From CAZJYI01 sp964550025 (lineage in GTDB: Bacteria; Verrucomicrobiota; Kiritimatiellia; UBA8416; CAYOBW01): a stretch of DNA of 64,000 nucleotides. Every line of letters begins with the position of its first letter. Within the stretch, counting starts at the first letter, position 1. The translations under genes were made by a program, and so were the position numbers. Positions 33,315 to 42,382 of this stretch are shown here, piece by piece. The stretch covers positions 1 to 64,000 of the forward strand of contig CAZJYI010000047.1 of the NCBI GenBank assembly GCA_964550025.1. Direction: 5' to 3'. Under the pieces are notes generated by a model. The model was not told where the DNA came from and did not search any database. It worked only from the letters and a program-made list of their open reading frames with translations.

Positions 33315-36300
33315 TCACTCCTTCACAAGCGTGTTGAGGTGCTCGTGCCAGAAACCGGTTTCCCAGAACGGGGTTTCGCCCTCGTTCGAGCGGCCCAATG
33401 GGGTGCCGGTGAAGGCTGTGACGACTCCGGCGTCCGTTTCGAGGCGGAAAGACAAGGGGACATCGCCGGCCCACACGAGGGTTTCCGCTTCCGGTCGTGG
33501 CTCGACGACATGACGCCAGAAGAGCGCCGGCCGGTCGGTGTGGGCGACCCCGGCCGTCGGGCCCAGCATGGCCGGCTCGTCGAGCTTGATAACTGCGTCT
33601 TCCTCGAGCAGCCTGAATGGCAGGATGTCGCTCACGAAGGTGTTGGCGAGTCCGTCGTACTTGAGCCCGTGATTGCCTCCAAGCAGTACGAGTCTCCCAC
33701 CGTCCGCAACGTAGTCGCGAATCATCTTGCGCTGAGCGAGACCGCCGATGCCGACGTTGGCGAGAACGACGGCGTCATACCGGTAGAGCTCGTCGTACTT
33801 CCCGGGCAGCTCGTACCCCGGGGTGACCTCGAACGGGGCGTCCTGCATGTAGAGCTTCCAGAACACGCCCGCTTTGACGAAGACCTTCTCCGGCGTCTTG
33901 CCCACGGGCCGGCGCAGACCGGCAGGCTTCGCGGGGAATGTCGAACCGTGTGCTTCGAGCATTTCGTCGCTGAATATCCTGACGCGTTTGAAAATCACCC
34001 GTTCCTGGAAGATCTGGTTGTTTCCCGTCTTCGCGGTATGCGCGTCGGTGATGAAGCAGAAACACCCATCCCACCACCGCTCAATGGTCGCGATCTTGTA
34101 GTCGTGGTATGTCCCCCTCTCCTTCAGAACCACGGCGCCCTCCGGTGGATCGGGGTGTCCGGGAGTGACGAACACCCGCTTGTGCCAATTCGGTTGCTTG
34201 TAGGTGGCGGAGATCCGTGTCTCGAGCCGCTGCGGAGTAGGATCTGCTCTGTCGTCCGTCCACTTGACCCGCAGGTAAACCTCGTATCCTCCGACGGGAG
34301 CGCCGATCCACCACATCCCCATGCGCACCTTCTTCTGCTCCTTCCTGCGCCCCTGCACCGTGCCGAGAGGAGAATCCGGATCGGCAACAAGCGGGTTGCC
34401 GATGTTGGCCGACCCCTTGTTGAGCAGGCGCTCAAAGCCGTCAGCCGGAGCGATCGCCGGAGCGTCGGCTTCCTTGTTGGGGTCGGCACTGACGGCGCGT
34501 CCCGAAACCTGGGTTACCGCGGCAAGATCGGGAGGCTCGGTGAAGGACGGAGGCGTGGGCGGCGCGGAGAAACTGCCGGCCGTCTCGGCCACGACCATGG
34601 CCCAATGCTGAAGGCGCGGCACCGAGACCGAGACCTGCGGGCCCGCGCGCTCCATACGCAGCGGCCGGCCGAAAGGCAGTCGGTCGTGTCGTACCAGCCA
34701 AACCTGTTCGATGGTCTCTCCGCGAGGCGGGGTGAATGTGACTGGGATGGGTCTCTCTACGGGCGGCGGAATCAACCCGCCATCGATGTCGTCTTCGGTC
34801 GGCGGGCTCAGGAGGTGCACCACGAGACGCCTGCGGTCTGGGGCGACAACGCACTCCTGCGCAAATGGCTTCCACTTCACGCCGCCGGCGTCAACCCGGA
34901 CCAGCGTTTCCGGTGATTCGATCCGGCGCAGGTGCGGATGCCAGAGCAGTTCCGCCCAGCGCGTCATGAACGCCCCCCAGTTCGGGCATCTGCTTACCGC
35001 GTGGTGCGTCCCGTAGGCCGGATGGGCTCCGGCAATGAGACTGTGTACGAGCTTGTAGTACCGCTGTGCCGGAGTGAGGTCGTCTTGCAGCGAGAGAATG
35101 CAGTGGTAGCTTCCCCCCAGCTCACAGACCCTCTTGGCGATGCGCAGCTCATTCTCGCCGTAGTGGCTCCAGCTCCGATAGCGCTCGCGCGTGTAGTTCC
35201 AGTGGCGGATGCCTTCCTGCATATACATGCCGCCGCCGGCCATGGCTTCGCGCAGCTCGTGCGTGAAGCCGCCGCGCCACGCGGGCGCACGTCCCCAGTT
35301 GAACCCGAGGCGGAAACCGGGATGGGCTGCCAGCACGCGCTCCTTGAGTCGGCGCATGTTGCGTGTAGAGACGGGATCGAAGCCGGTCGTGTAGTGGCCG
35401 TCGAAGCGGACGGCGTCCCAACCGTAGTGGTTGATACTGGCGATGATCTGGTCGATACCGTAGTCGAGGGGCTCCATTTGTGTCAGGTCTACCTTCACCC
35501 CGAACCAGCCGACGTCACGCTCCTCCTCGGTCAGTGTCGCCCGCCACTTCGGGTCGTTGTAGCGGTCAAGGATCTCGACCTTGTCCCCGCCGCGTCCGCT
35601 GAAGCGCCCGCCGCCGAACCACTCGGGGTGCTGCCGCGCCGTTTCCCATCCGAGGGGGCCCGCCGGGTTGCGGCTGACGTAGGCCGCCACCCGTATCCCC
35701 TCCTTCTGAAGGGCATCGACGAATGCGTGCAGGTTCTCCTCCTCGTGGGGATAGCTGGTCTGGCCGCTCCACCAGAGCTCCCCCGGCGGCGTCAGCCTGG
35801 ACCAGTCGCACGGAGCCCAGAAGAAGAGATCGATCCAGTTGGAGTACTGGCCGCGCAGGCGCCGCGGCATCGACGCGATCATACTCCGGCCGCGCTTGCC
35901 CTGCGTGAAGATCGGATAAGCGTGTCCGATCCCCATCTCCCAGAAGTTCCCGGCCGCCCCGAAGTACTCGCGGAACGTCTCGGTCCTCCCGTCGCGTTCC
36001 AGAGTCGCGATGACCTCACAACCCCATCGGCGATGCGCGGTGAAGGGGATCCCAACGGTCTCGCCGCCCGGTCCGGCCGTGATCTTCCTGCGCGTCAGCT
36101 CTTTCGTCTCGCCCAGTCCGGTGCGAAACGCAACAGCGAGTGTCCCGGACCTGTCCCCCTTGACAAAACTCCTCACCGTGACGCTGAGTGTCCCCTCTTC
36201 GCCGGGGTCGTAGAGTATTTTGTTGGGCCGCAACTCGGTTACCGCCAGGGGGGACAGCGTCTCGACGACCGGATAGCGGACCAACAGCCGGACCGGCATC

Positions 36301-36926
36301 CTGCGGATCTCGGCCAGTTCGATGGTGACGTCCTCCATCGCCTTCTCCAGGTTTCCGAGCAGGTCGTCGTCTTCGAGATCATCAAGACCCAGCATCATGT
36401 TTCCGGGCTCGGCCGCTTTGGGGGCCGTGCGGGCAGCTTCCTTGAGGCGGAACTCCCTGCCCGCTCTGCCCGCCTGCCAACTCACCTCTATCTTCGCGCC
36501 GGCTCCGCCCCCGGCCGTGAACGGCAGGGTGATGGCCTCGGGCCGTTCACTCTCCGGGAGGTCGGCGGGAAGGACCTTCATTTGCGCGTCTCCGGCCTTG
36601 ACCGTGACCGAGAGATCCCGGCAGGCGGGGTGGCCGCAGGGGGCAATAGAGAGCGGCAGATGGAGACGGTACCGCCCCGTCGGGAGGGGGGCGGGTGTCG
36701 TCAGCGACATCACGACCCCTTTGTCCGATGCCAGGAGATCGCTCGCAAAGGCCCTGTCGGACGACCGGCTACGCCGCAGTGCCCCGGCGACATCCGCGGG
36801 ATTCGCAACGACCGCAATTTCGTCCGCGCGCGCACGGCACAGTTCCGTCAGCCCAAGCGCTACAAACAGCGCCAGGGAGATGGTGCCGTATCTGGCATGG
36901 CCTGATGTCCATCGTGCGTCCTTCAT
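33315..36926 (-). CDS. Very large exported protein with TIM-barrel glycosidase-like and amidotransferase-like parts
   Basis: This 1203-residue protein has a signal peptide (about 10-34). After beta-rich domains (about 40-350) comes a region with the order of a (beta/alpha)8 glycosidase: FFWAPCDWS, VDALQKEGIRVAAYVSRN, GVKVDLTQMEP, WDAVRFDGHYTTGF, LGFNWGRAPAW. It recalls GH66/alpha-amylase-like or related uncharacterised families. Near the C terminus, YDAVVLANVGIGG, YVADGGRLVLLGG looks like a class I glutamine-amidotransferase-like fold without its Cys, a domain often found at the end of exported PVC proteins. Asp in RFDGH is a candidate catalytic residue. Exact enzyme activity is unknown. ATG 36926 is the only long start. 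Confidence 0.6.
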   Translation of the reverse strand: MKDARWTSGHARYGTISLALFVALGLTELCRARADEIAVVANPADVAGALRRSRSSDRAFASDLLASDKGVVMSLTTPAPLPTGRYRLHLPLSIAPCGHPACRDLSVTVKAGDAQMKVLPADLPESERPEAITLPFTAGGGAGAKIEVSWQAGRAGREFRLKEAARTAPKAAEPGNMMLGLDDLEDDDLLGNLEKAMEDVTIELAEIRRMPVRLLVRYPVVETLSPLAVTELRPNKILYDPGEEGTLSVTVRSFVKGDRSGTLAVAFRTGLGETKELTRRKITAGPGGETVGIPFTAHRRWGCEVIATLERDGRTETFREYFGAAGNFWEMGIGHAYPIFTQGKRGRSMIASMPRRLRGQYSNWIDLFFWAPCDWSRLTPPGELWWSGQTSYPHEEENLHAFVDALQKEGIRVAAYVSRNPAGPLGWETARQHPEWFGGGRFSGRGGDKVEILDRYNDPKWRATLTEEERDVGWFGVKVDLTQMEPLDYGIDQIIASINHYGWDAVRFDGHYTTGFDPVSTRNMRRLKERVLAAHPGFRLGFNWGRAPAWRGGFTHELREAMAGGGMYMQEGIRHWNYTRERYRSWSHYGENELRIAKRVCELGGSYHCILSLQDDLTPAQRYYKLVHSLIAGAHPAYGTHHAVSRCPNWGAFMTRWAELLWHPHLRRIESPETLVRVDAGGVKWKPFAQECVVAPDRRRLVVHLLSPPTEDDIDGGLIPPPVERPIPVTFTPPRGETIEQVWLVRHDRLPFGRPLRMERAGPQVSVSVPRLQHWAMVVAETAGSFSAPPTPPSFTEPPDLAAVTQVSGRAVSADPNKEADAPAIAPADGFERLLNKGSANIGNPLVADPDSPLGTVQGRRKEQKKVRMGMWWIGAPVGGYEVYLRVKWTDDRADPTPQRLETRISATYKQPNWHKRVFVTPGHPDPPEGAVVLKERGTYHDYKIATIERWWDGCFCFITDAHTAKTGNNQIFQERVIFKRVRIFSDEMLEAHGSTFPAKPAGLRRPVGKTPEKVFVKAGVFWKLYMQDAPFEVTPGYELPGKYDELYRYDAVVLANVGIGGLAQRKMIRDYVADGGRLVLLGGNHGLKYDGLANTFVSDILPFRLLEEDAVIKLDEPAMLGPTAGVAHTDRPALFWRHVVEPRPEAETLVWAGDVPLSFRLETDAGVVTAFTGTPLGRSNEGETPFWETGFWHEHLNTLVKE

Positions 36927-36970
36927 TCTCGAATGCTCTCCGTTACCGTTTGCCGTTCAGTGCACACATC

Positions 36971-37055
36971 CGTAGCGCCGGCTTTCAGCCGGTGAACAGT
37001 TGCGCGGGTGTCCCGCCCGCGCATTCCCCGTAGCGCGGAAATCCGTTCCGCGCAT
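36971..37055. repeat. REP-like palindromes (copy 2)
   Basis: CGTAGCGCCGGC-TTTCAGCCGG is the reverse complement of the unit at 23905-23946, followed by GCGGGTGTCCCGCCCGC and CGTAGCGCGGAAATCCGTTCCGCGC stems. It belongs to the same family. Confidence 0.75.
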
Positions 37056-37138
37056 GCGCATGGAAACGAGGATGTCGCAAGAGAGGCAAGCCCGGAGGTC
37101 CTTCCCTCTCTCTCCACATCCGCTATCCCATGCTCCTG

Positions 37139-37189
37139 CGCGGAACGGACTTCCGCGCTACTATCACCGGCCGAAAGCCGGCGCTACGC
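37139..37189. repeat. REP-like palindrome (copy 3)
   Basis: CGCGGAACGGACTTCCGCG and ATCACCGGCCGAAAGCCGG with GCGCTACGCC repeat the same words as copies 1 and 2. The copy lies directly behind the stop of the 1132-residue gene. Confidence 0.75.
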
Positions 37190-40100
37190 CTAACCTCCCT
37201 CCCGCACCTCAATCGACGCGCCGGCGGGAACGGTGATGGTTGTCTTCACTTGTCTGTACCCGCGAACCGCGGCGGCCGTCGCAAACTCTGACGTGATTTC
37301 CTCGTCGGTCGGGTTGTGCGCCCTGAACCATGCGATGTCCTTGTCCCACATCACCAGGGACACCGTCAGGTCCGGATGGCAGAGCGCGGCGTTGCCGGCG
37401 TAGAAGTCCACTGTCTTGTCCGCGTCGAAGCTGACGTAGGCCTTGCCTTCGAGGGCGGAGAAGTAGTCGAGATACTCGCAGTCGCTTCGCCACAGGATCT
37501 TCTCGCCGTCGTTGTCGAGACCGGTGATCGCGAAGGGCACGGCCATCAGCATCGGCTGGCCGGACGCGTTGACGTTCTGCCCGGCCACCCCGCCGTTCTC
37601 GGCGGTGAGATGGGCGAAGTAGGCGGTCTTTTCGAGTTCCCCCTGTTTGAGCTTGAGCTCGTACGGGAGCTTGCCGCGGAAGCCCATCTCATTGAGGGCC
37701 TGCACGGCCTTGTCATCGATCAGTTCGCCTTTGCCGTTGAGGCCGCGGCAGTTCTTCCAGTGGAAGAGCTTGTTGCGCAGGATGAGGTAGCGCGCGGCCC
37801 AGGTAGTGCCCCTCGGGTAGGTTTCCGGCTTCGTGACATAGCCAATGTTGCGCCCGTGGAGAAAGAGGCCGTCGCTGAGGGGGACGATGCCGCCGGCATA
37901 GGACCCCGCCGGCAGAGGCAGAAAGGCGTTCCTCTCGTTGCCCGTTTCGCGCTTGCCGGTTTTGGGGTCGACGACTTCGGCCAGTTGGTCCGGCTTCCGT
38001 CCGGGAAGGATCAGCATGCTGTTCTGCCCCACCGCGCCGCCCATCACCGGGTTGAGCCGTCTGCTCCGCGACCGCGGGCCCGGCTTCGCGACTTCCGCCG
38101 GCGTATCGAGCGCTGCCCTGGCTTCCACCATGAGAACGGCGAAGTCCTTGTTCTTGAGCGGAGTGAAGTAGGTGTAGCGCACGCCGCCGCGTATCGTCTC
38201 CCTGGGGCGCACGGGGAGCATGCCTTTGGCGTCGCCCGCCACCATCTGCATGTCGCCGCCCGTGAAGATATTGCCCAGGTCCGCGTCCTGAACCATCAGG
38301 TGCTTGCCGAAGAGCGGGAAGTCCAGGATGACCGGGATTTCGCGCTCCGAGTTGTTGGCCAGTTCCAGGTTGAAGAGCGGCAGGCCGTTGGATCGCCAGC
38401 CGGTATAGACGATGAGGGAGCCCAGCCAGTTCTGCCGGTCGCCGCAACGGGCGCGCCAGGTGCGGGTGACGGTGCGAAGGGCCGGCGAGAGCGCTCGGCG
38501 ACCATGGGCATCGGTGGCCAGAAGCAGGTACTCATGCTGCTTGTTGTGGGAAGCATCGACCGTGGCCCTGAACTCCGGCTTGTCGTTCTTCCAGTTGCGG
38601 ACGAGGTCGAACCCGTCGTAGAGCTTGACGCGGGTGATGTTGGCCGGATTCTCGCCGACCGAGCGTACGCTCACACCGAAGCGAAGATGGAGGCGGTTGT
38701 GCTCGTTCTTGCCGATGTCCTTGTTGACCATGGACCAGCCGTCGATGACGGGGCCCTCCGAGATGTAGTAGCGCACCGGCGCATCGAAAGCGTGGGCGAA
38801 AGCGAAGCGGAAGTAGTTAACGGCCTTGCCGAGGGTCGGTCCCGGCAGGACCTGCTGGAAGCCCTTTGTCGCATGACGCACGTCCGCCGGGTCGGTCACC
38901 TCGTGCACGGCGATGGGGGCGGGACTCGAGTCGGACGCGGCACTCCACTGGTATGCGAACATGCCGTTGTCCACCAGGCGGCCCTTTGTGTCGTAGGTGG
39001 CCACGGCAATGCCCGTGTAGTGCTTGAAGGTCTTTTCGTGGAGCGCGCCGGTTTGTGGGCGGGCCACCACGCTGACGTGGGCAAACCAGCCCAGCGACAG
39101 GTTGCGCACGGCCTGGAGGCGTTTGCCGTCGGGCGTGAGCCATTCGGGCGAGGGATAGCGATCACTGCAGAGGACCAGGTAGCGCTGGCCTTCGTAGCTC
39201 TCGATGTCCAGTCCCGGCAGGCAGACGAATGTCTCGTCGGAGTTGTGCTCGCAGTCCCTGAGGAGCAGCGCCCAGAGTTTTGGGGTCATATCCTCGAAGG
39301 TCTCTGTGAAGATGATGCCGTCGTAGCCGGCCGCGACCGCGGCCGCCTTGTATTCGGCCACCGACCCGTTCCCGCTGGAGTAGAGGGTGCGCGGGCCGAT
39401 CAGCAGCTTCCAGTGCGTGAGCTCGCCGGCATAGTTGGGATCGGGCAGCTCGTCGTAGCGCTTGGGCCAACCCGCGGACGGAATCACGCGGTGTTGCCAG
39501 GTTGGCGGCAACCCCTGGGTCTTCCAGTCGATTACCGCGGGGGAGGAGGGGAGTGGTGTGGGTTCCGGTTTCTCCAGTCCGACCCAGGCGCCGATGCCGT
39601 GTTTGGCAGCGTTGGCGGCGAAGCAGCGATGGGTGTTGTCGAGGAGTTGGGCAAAGGCACTCGGTCGCCCGCCCTTTTCGCCTTTCATCACCTTCCAGTC
39701 GATGACGCCGGTACCGTTCTCGCCAATATGGTTCTCCTCGTGGGAGATCATCGTGAGCGTGTAGTAGGAGTGGACCGCGCTCAGGGCGACCATCCCCTTG
39801 GCGGCCTGCCTGACGGCGTAGAGATCCCTGTTCTCCGTGATCCGGCCGCCCACGCGGGTATTGTCGATGGCCATGTAGGTGCCGGCGCCGCGGTCCGCGC
39901 GCGCGAGGATGCTCCAGCCGCTGCCCGTCAGGACGGGTGTGCAGGAGTAGGAGTGGTCCCAGCGCATCACGTTCATGGGATAGAGCACCTTCGGGCCGAC
40001 ACCCTTGGAGATCGCGTGTCGCTTCTGGTCGATCGACCCCGTTCCGTAGGCGCCGGCCCCAAGCTGGTTCTTGCGCGAGCTGCCATCTTTGAGTTGCTGG

Positions 40101-40588
40101 ATCAGGAGCCCGGCGTCGTAGTCCTTGAGGAACGCGTCGTAGGTCCAGCCATAGGCCTCGCCAAACTCGCTGATGGCCGGCATGACCACAATGCCGCCGC
40201 CCAGGGCAACATACTCCTTGATGAGCTTGAGATTCGGTTCGACGAAACGGTTCTTGTAGCCGGGAACGGTATACTCCTCACCCGCATAGGGCAGGTTCGC
40301 CAGGACGACGACGCCGAACTGTTTCAGATAGTCCGCGGTCAACATGTCCTCGTGGCTGAGGACCCGCAGATTGTAGCCTGCGCTCGCGAGCTCATTCGAG
40401 TAGGCCGCGTCGATCAACGAAACCTTGTTCGCTCGCGAACTGATCACCAGCAGGTTGATCGGCTTGCCGTCCACCCCGCCCGTTTCCGGTGACGGCAGGT
40501 CGGCGTGGAGCGTTGCGGCCGACAACAGAACGGCCAGGCACGTTGGAAAGCCTCCGGCAACCGCAAACACCCCGTCAGTCCTCGCCAT
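37190..40588 (-). CDS. Very large exported protein, amidotransferase-like plus PHP-like
   Basis: ATG 40588 follows CGAGGGGGAT; the frame is open 30 codons further. The 1132-residue protein has a signal peptide (about 1-29). Residues about 40-260 look like a class I amidotransferase/trehalose-utilisation-like fold (INLLVISSRANKVSLID, FGVVVLANLPYAG, LGGGIVVMPA). Around 420-510 the order LYSSGNGSVAEYKAAAVAAGYDGIIFTE, then VCLPGLDIESYEGQRYLVL mirrors a PHP-type metal phosphoesterase, but its metal-binding histidines are mostly absent. The rest is beta-rich. Function is unknown; the size and the similar tail of the 1203-residue neighbour suggest related roles in glycan use. Confidence 0.58.
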   Translation of the reverse strand: MARTDGVFAVAGGFPTCLAVLLSAATLHADLPSPETGGVDGKPINLLVISSRANKVSLIDAAYSNELASAGYNLRVLSHEDMLTADYLKQFGVVVLANLPYAGEEYTVPGYKNRFVEPNLKLIKEYVALGGGIVVMPAISEFGEAYGWTYDAFLKDYDAGLLIQQLKDGSSRKNQLGAGAYGTGSIDQKRHAISKGVGPKVLYPMNVMRWDHSYSCTPVLTGSGWSILARADRGAGTYMAIDNTRVGGRITENRDLYAVRQAAKGMVALSAVHSYYTLTMISHEENHIGENGTGVIDWKVMKGEKGGRPSAFAQLLDNTHRCFAANAAKHGIGAWVGLEKPEPTPLPSSPAVIDWKTQGLPPTWQHRVIPSAGWPKRYDELPDPNYAGELTHWKLLIGPRTLYSSGNGSVAEYKAAAVAAGYDGIIFTETFEDMTPKLWALLLRDCEHNSDETFVCLPGLDIESYEGQRYLVLCSDRYPSPEWLTPDGKRLQAVRNLSLGWFAHVSVVARPQTGALHEKTFKHYTGIAVATYDTKGRLVDNGMFAYQWSAASDSSPAPIAVHEVTDPADVRHATKGFQQVLPGPTLGKAVNYFRFAFAHAFDAPVRYYISEGPVIDGWSMVNKDIGKNEHNRLHLRFGVSVRSVGENPANITRVKLYDGFDLVRNWKNDKPEFRATVDASHNKQHEYLLLATDAHGRRALSPALRTVTRTWRARCGDRQNWLGSLIVYTGWRSNGLPLFNLELANNSEREIPVILDFPLFGKHLMVQDADLGNIFTGGDMQMVAGDAKGMLPVRPRETIRGGVRYTYFTPLKNKDFAVLMVEARAALDTPAEVAKPGPRSRSRRLNPVMGGAVGQNSMLILPGRKPDQLAEVVDPKTGKRETGNERNAFLPLPAGSYAGGIVPLSDGLFLHGRNIGYVTKPETYPRGTTWAARYLILRNKLFHWKNCRGLNGKGELIDDKAVQALNEMGFRGKLPYELKLKQGELEKTAYFAHLTAENGGVAGQNVNASGQPMLMAVPFAITGLDNDGEKILWRSDCEYLDYFSALEGKAYVSFDADKTVDFYAGNAALCHPDLTVSLVMWDKDIAWFRAHNPTDEEITSEFATAAAVRGYRQVKTTITVPAGASIEVREGG

Positions 40589-40890
40589 AGTGGAATCCCC
40601 CTCGCGTCGGTTTTTCCGGTCTACTCCATGCAGCTTGTCGCAATGCCGGTACCGGAGACCAGAATAATCCGACAACATGACGGCCGCCGTCGCGACGATG
40701 AGATCGCCGTCGCGGCGGCCGTACCACGCGCCTCTTCCCGCACGGCCGTTCGCGCGGAATCATGCACGACCCGAAACGCAAGCTGATCCGGGGCACGGAC
40801 GCCAACAGCCAGGTCTCTGTTTTCAAACTCGCCACGCCCTGAAGCATTGGGATAGAATCGTCGGCAACCCCTGTAAAGGAACGTCAAACG
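40589..40890. other. Divergent intergenic region with palindrome
   Basis: The gap separates divergent exported genes and carries a GC-rich palindrome (40680-40722). It also has a 26-codon frame ending at 40842 (begins MHDPKRKLIRGTD), possibly a gene tail, which is too short to call. Confidence 0.5.
40680..40722. repeat. Palindrome ACGGCCGCCG / CGGCGGCCGT
   Basis: Perfect 10-base arms (40680-40689 and 40713-40722) enclose a second 5-base stem CGACG/CGTCG. A stable hairpin is expected. It is another GC-rich REP-like type. Confidence 0.7.
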
Positions 40891-41889
40891 ATGAAGATGC
40901 TCATATTCACCGCTGTGATGCTGTTTTTCGGGATAGTCCATGTCATGGCCTGCGAGCCGGCGGCGGTGTGCAAAGAGACGGACGACACCATCGTGGTGAC
41001 CATGCGCGGGAAGCATGTGCTGACCTATCACAAGAAGGAACACGTGCCGGAAGGGATCAGTGCCGGGTACGCGCGCAGCGGGTTCCTGCATCCGGTTACG
41101 ACTCCCGCGGGCCGGGCCGTGACCGACGGGTTTCCACGGCCTCACCATGCGCATCAGCACGGTGTCTTCATGGCCTGGACCAAGTGCCGCTTCGATGGTC
41201 GCAAGATCAACTTCTGGGAACACCATCGGGGTGGGGGACGCGTGCGCCACGACAAGGTGCTGCATATCAAGAACGAAGCCGACTTCGCCGAGTTCCGCGT
41301 GCGGCTGATCCACTCGGACCGTACCGCGCCCGGGGGCGAAACCGCCGTGCTGCACGACGTGTGGACCGTCCGTGTGCCGGTCGTCAAACCCGGCGATCCG
41401 CATGTGATCGACATCAGGTCCGAGCAGCAATGCGCATCCGGCAGACCGCTGACCCAGGAGAAGTACCACTACGGCGGCATGGCCATTCGCGGCAGCGCGC
41501 AGTGGATCAACCTGGAATACGAGAAGGCCAAGAATAAGAAAGGCCTGAAGCCGGGTTGCACCATGCTCACGAGCGAAGGCAAAGACCAGCACAACGGCAA
41601 CCATTCCCGCCCGAACTGGGTGGCCATCTTCGGGCCCGTCGACGGGCAGACCGCCGGTGCGGCGCTGCTGACACATCCGGACAACTTCCGCCATCCGCAA
41701 GCGGTCCGCCTGCACCCCAACATGCCCTACTTCTGCTATGCCCCCATGGTTGACGGGGCCTTCGCGATCAAGCCGGGGGAAACCTACACCTCACGCTATC
41801 GCGTGGTCGCTTTCGACGGCCAATCCGATTCCAAGCGCTTGAACGAACTGCGGGATGCCTTCCAGGCCGCAGCGTCTCAACGGGAATAG
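40891..41889 (+). CDS. Exported DUF6807 (PmoA-type) protein
   Basis: The start ATG 40891 follows AAAGGAACG. The 332-residue protein has a signal peptide (about 1-21) ending near Cys21, which could be a lipoprotein cysteine (VMAC). The domain contains HPVTTPAGRAVTDGFPRPHHAHQHGVF, NFWEH, and the late PYFCYAPM, the pattern of the DUF6807 family, formerly called PmoA. These proteins are common in PVC and Bacteroidota near sugar-use genes; their reaction is not known. The many His residues (HHAHQHG, EHHRGG) might bind metal, which is an inference. Confidence 0.85.
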   Translation: MKMLIFTAVMLFFGIVHVMACEPAAVCKETDDTIVVTMRGKHVLTYHKKEHVPEGISAGYARSGFLHPVTTPAGRAVTDGFPRPHHAHQHGVFMAWTKCRFDGRKINFWEHHRGGGRVRHDKVLHIKNEADFAEFRVRLIHSDRTAPGGETAVLHDVWTVRVPVVKPGDPHVIDIRSEQQCASGRPLTQEKYHYGGMAIRGSAQWINLEYEKAKNKKGLKPGCTMLTSEGKDQHNGNHSRPNWVAIFGPVDGQTAGAALLTHPDNFRHPQAVRLHPNMPYFCYAPMVDGAFAIKPGETYTSRYRVVAFDGQSDSKRLNELRDAFQAAASQRE

Positions 41890-41968
41890 CCACGGACGGC
41901 CTCCCTGCCGCCGATCTGCCACGCCGCTCCTGGCAGGGAACGGGGCGCAGATTTCCTGGTCGCTCTTC

Positions 41969-42349
41969 TCAGCCTACAGATCGTAGACGGCGTACTGCAA
42001 AAAGGCCCGTCACTCGTCTCCTTTGTCGGGTTGAATACGCGCAAGACGCAGGAATCCCGATCCTGCGCAAGGTGGCGTTCTCATCGTCGCACGCCTCGTA
42101 CTCGGCCATGCCGGTGTGCAGCACGGTCAGGCCGTGTCCCTCAGTCGAAAGGTCTACAGAATGCTGCGTCGGCAATGTCTGCATTTCCGGCCAGTACTCG
42201 CCGTTGGCGCCTTTGACCGGAACGCGCGGACGTTCATCGACCGTGAAGTGGCCGGAGGCACAGGCGCGCTCCGCCTTGATCCCGGCGGGAAACGCCACGC
42301 GGAGACGGTGAATGCCCCCTCCATATCGGCAGCGCCGTAAGAGGGCCAC
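41969..42349 (-). pseudogene. GH38 alpha-mannosidase C-terminal remnant
   Basis: The frame contains HRLRVAFPAGIKAE, GHFTVDERP, WPEMQTLPTQHSVDLS and GLTVLHTGMAEYE in the order seen in the C-terminal beta-domains of GH38 alpha-mannosidases. The catalytic N-terminal half is absent, and after DDENATL the reading loses the family pattern. It is 381 bases against the usual 2.5-3 kb, and lies directly after the transglutaminase-like gene. It is a pseudogene remnant of a mannosidase. Confidence 0.7.
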
Positions 42350-42382
42350 GCTTGAGTCGAAATGAAGGCCCTCTTCCTACGA

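Noticed and set aside
37316..40492. A 1058-codon open frame on the + strand
   Set aside because: It is antisense to the exported 1132-residue gene, which has a signal peptide, a ribosome binding site and recognisable folds. Long antisense frames are expected in GC-rich DNA.
40762..40842. Short frame beginning MHDPKRKLIRGTD, which may be the tail of a lost gene
   Set aside because: Only 26 codons and no upstream homology in the same frame; too little to name.
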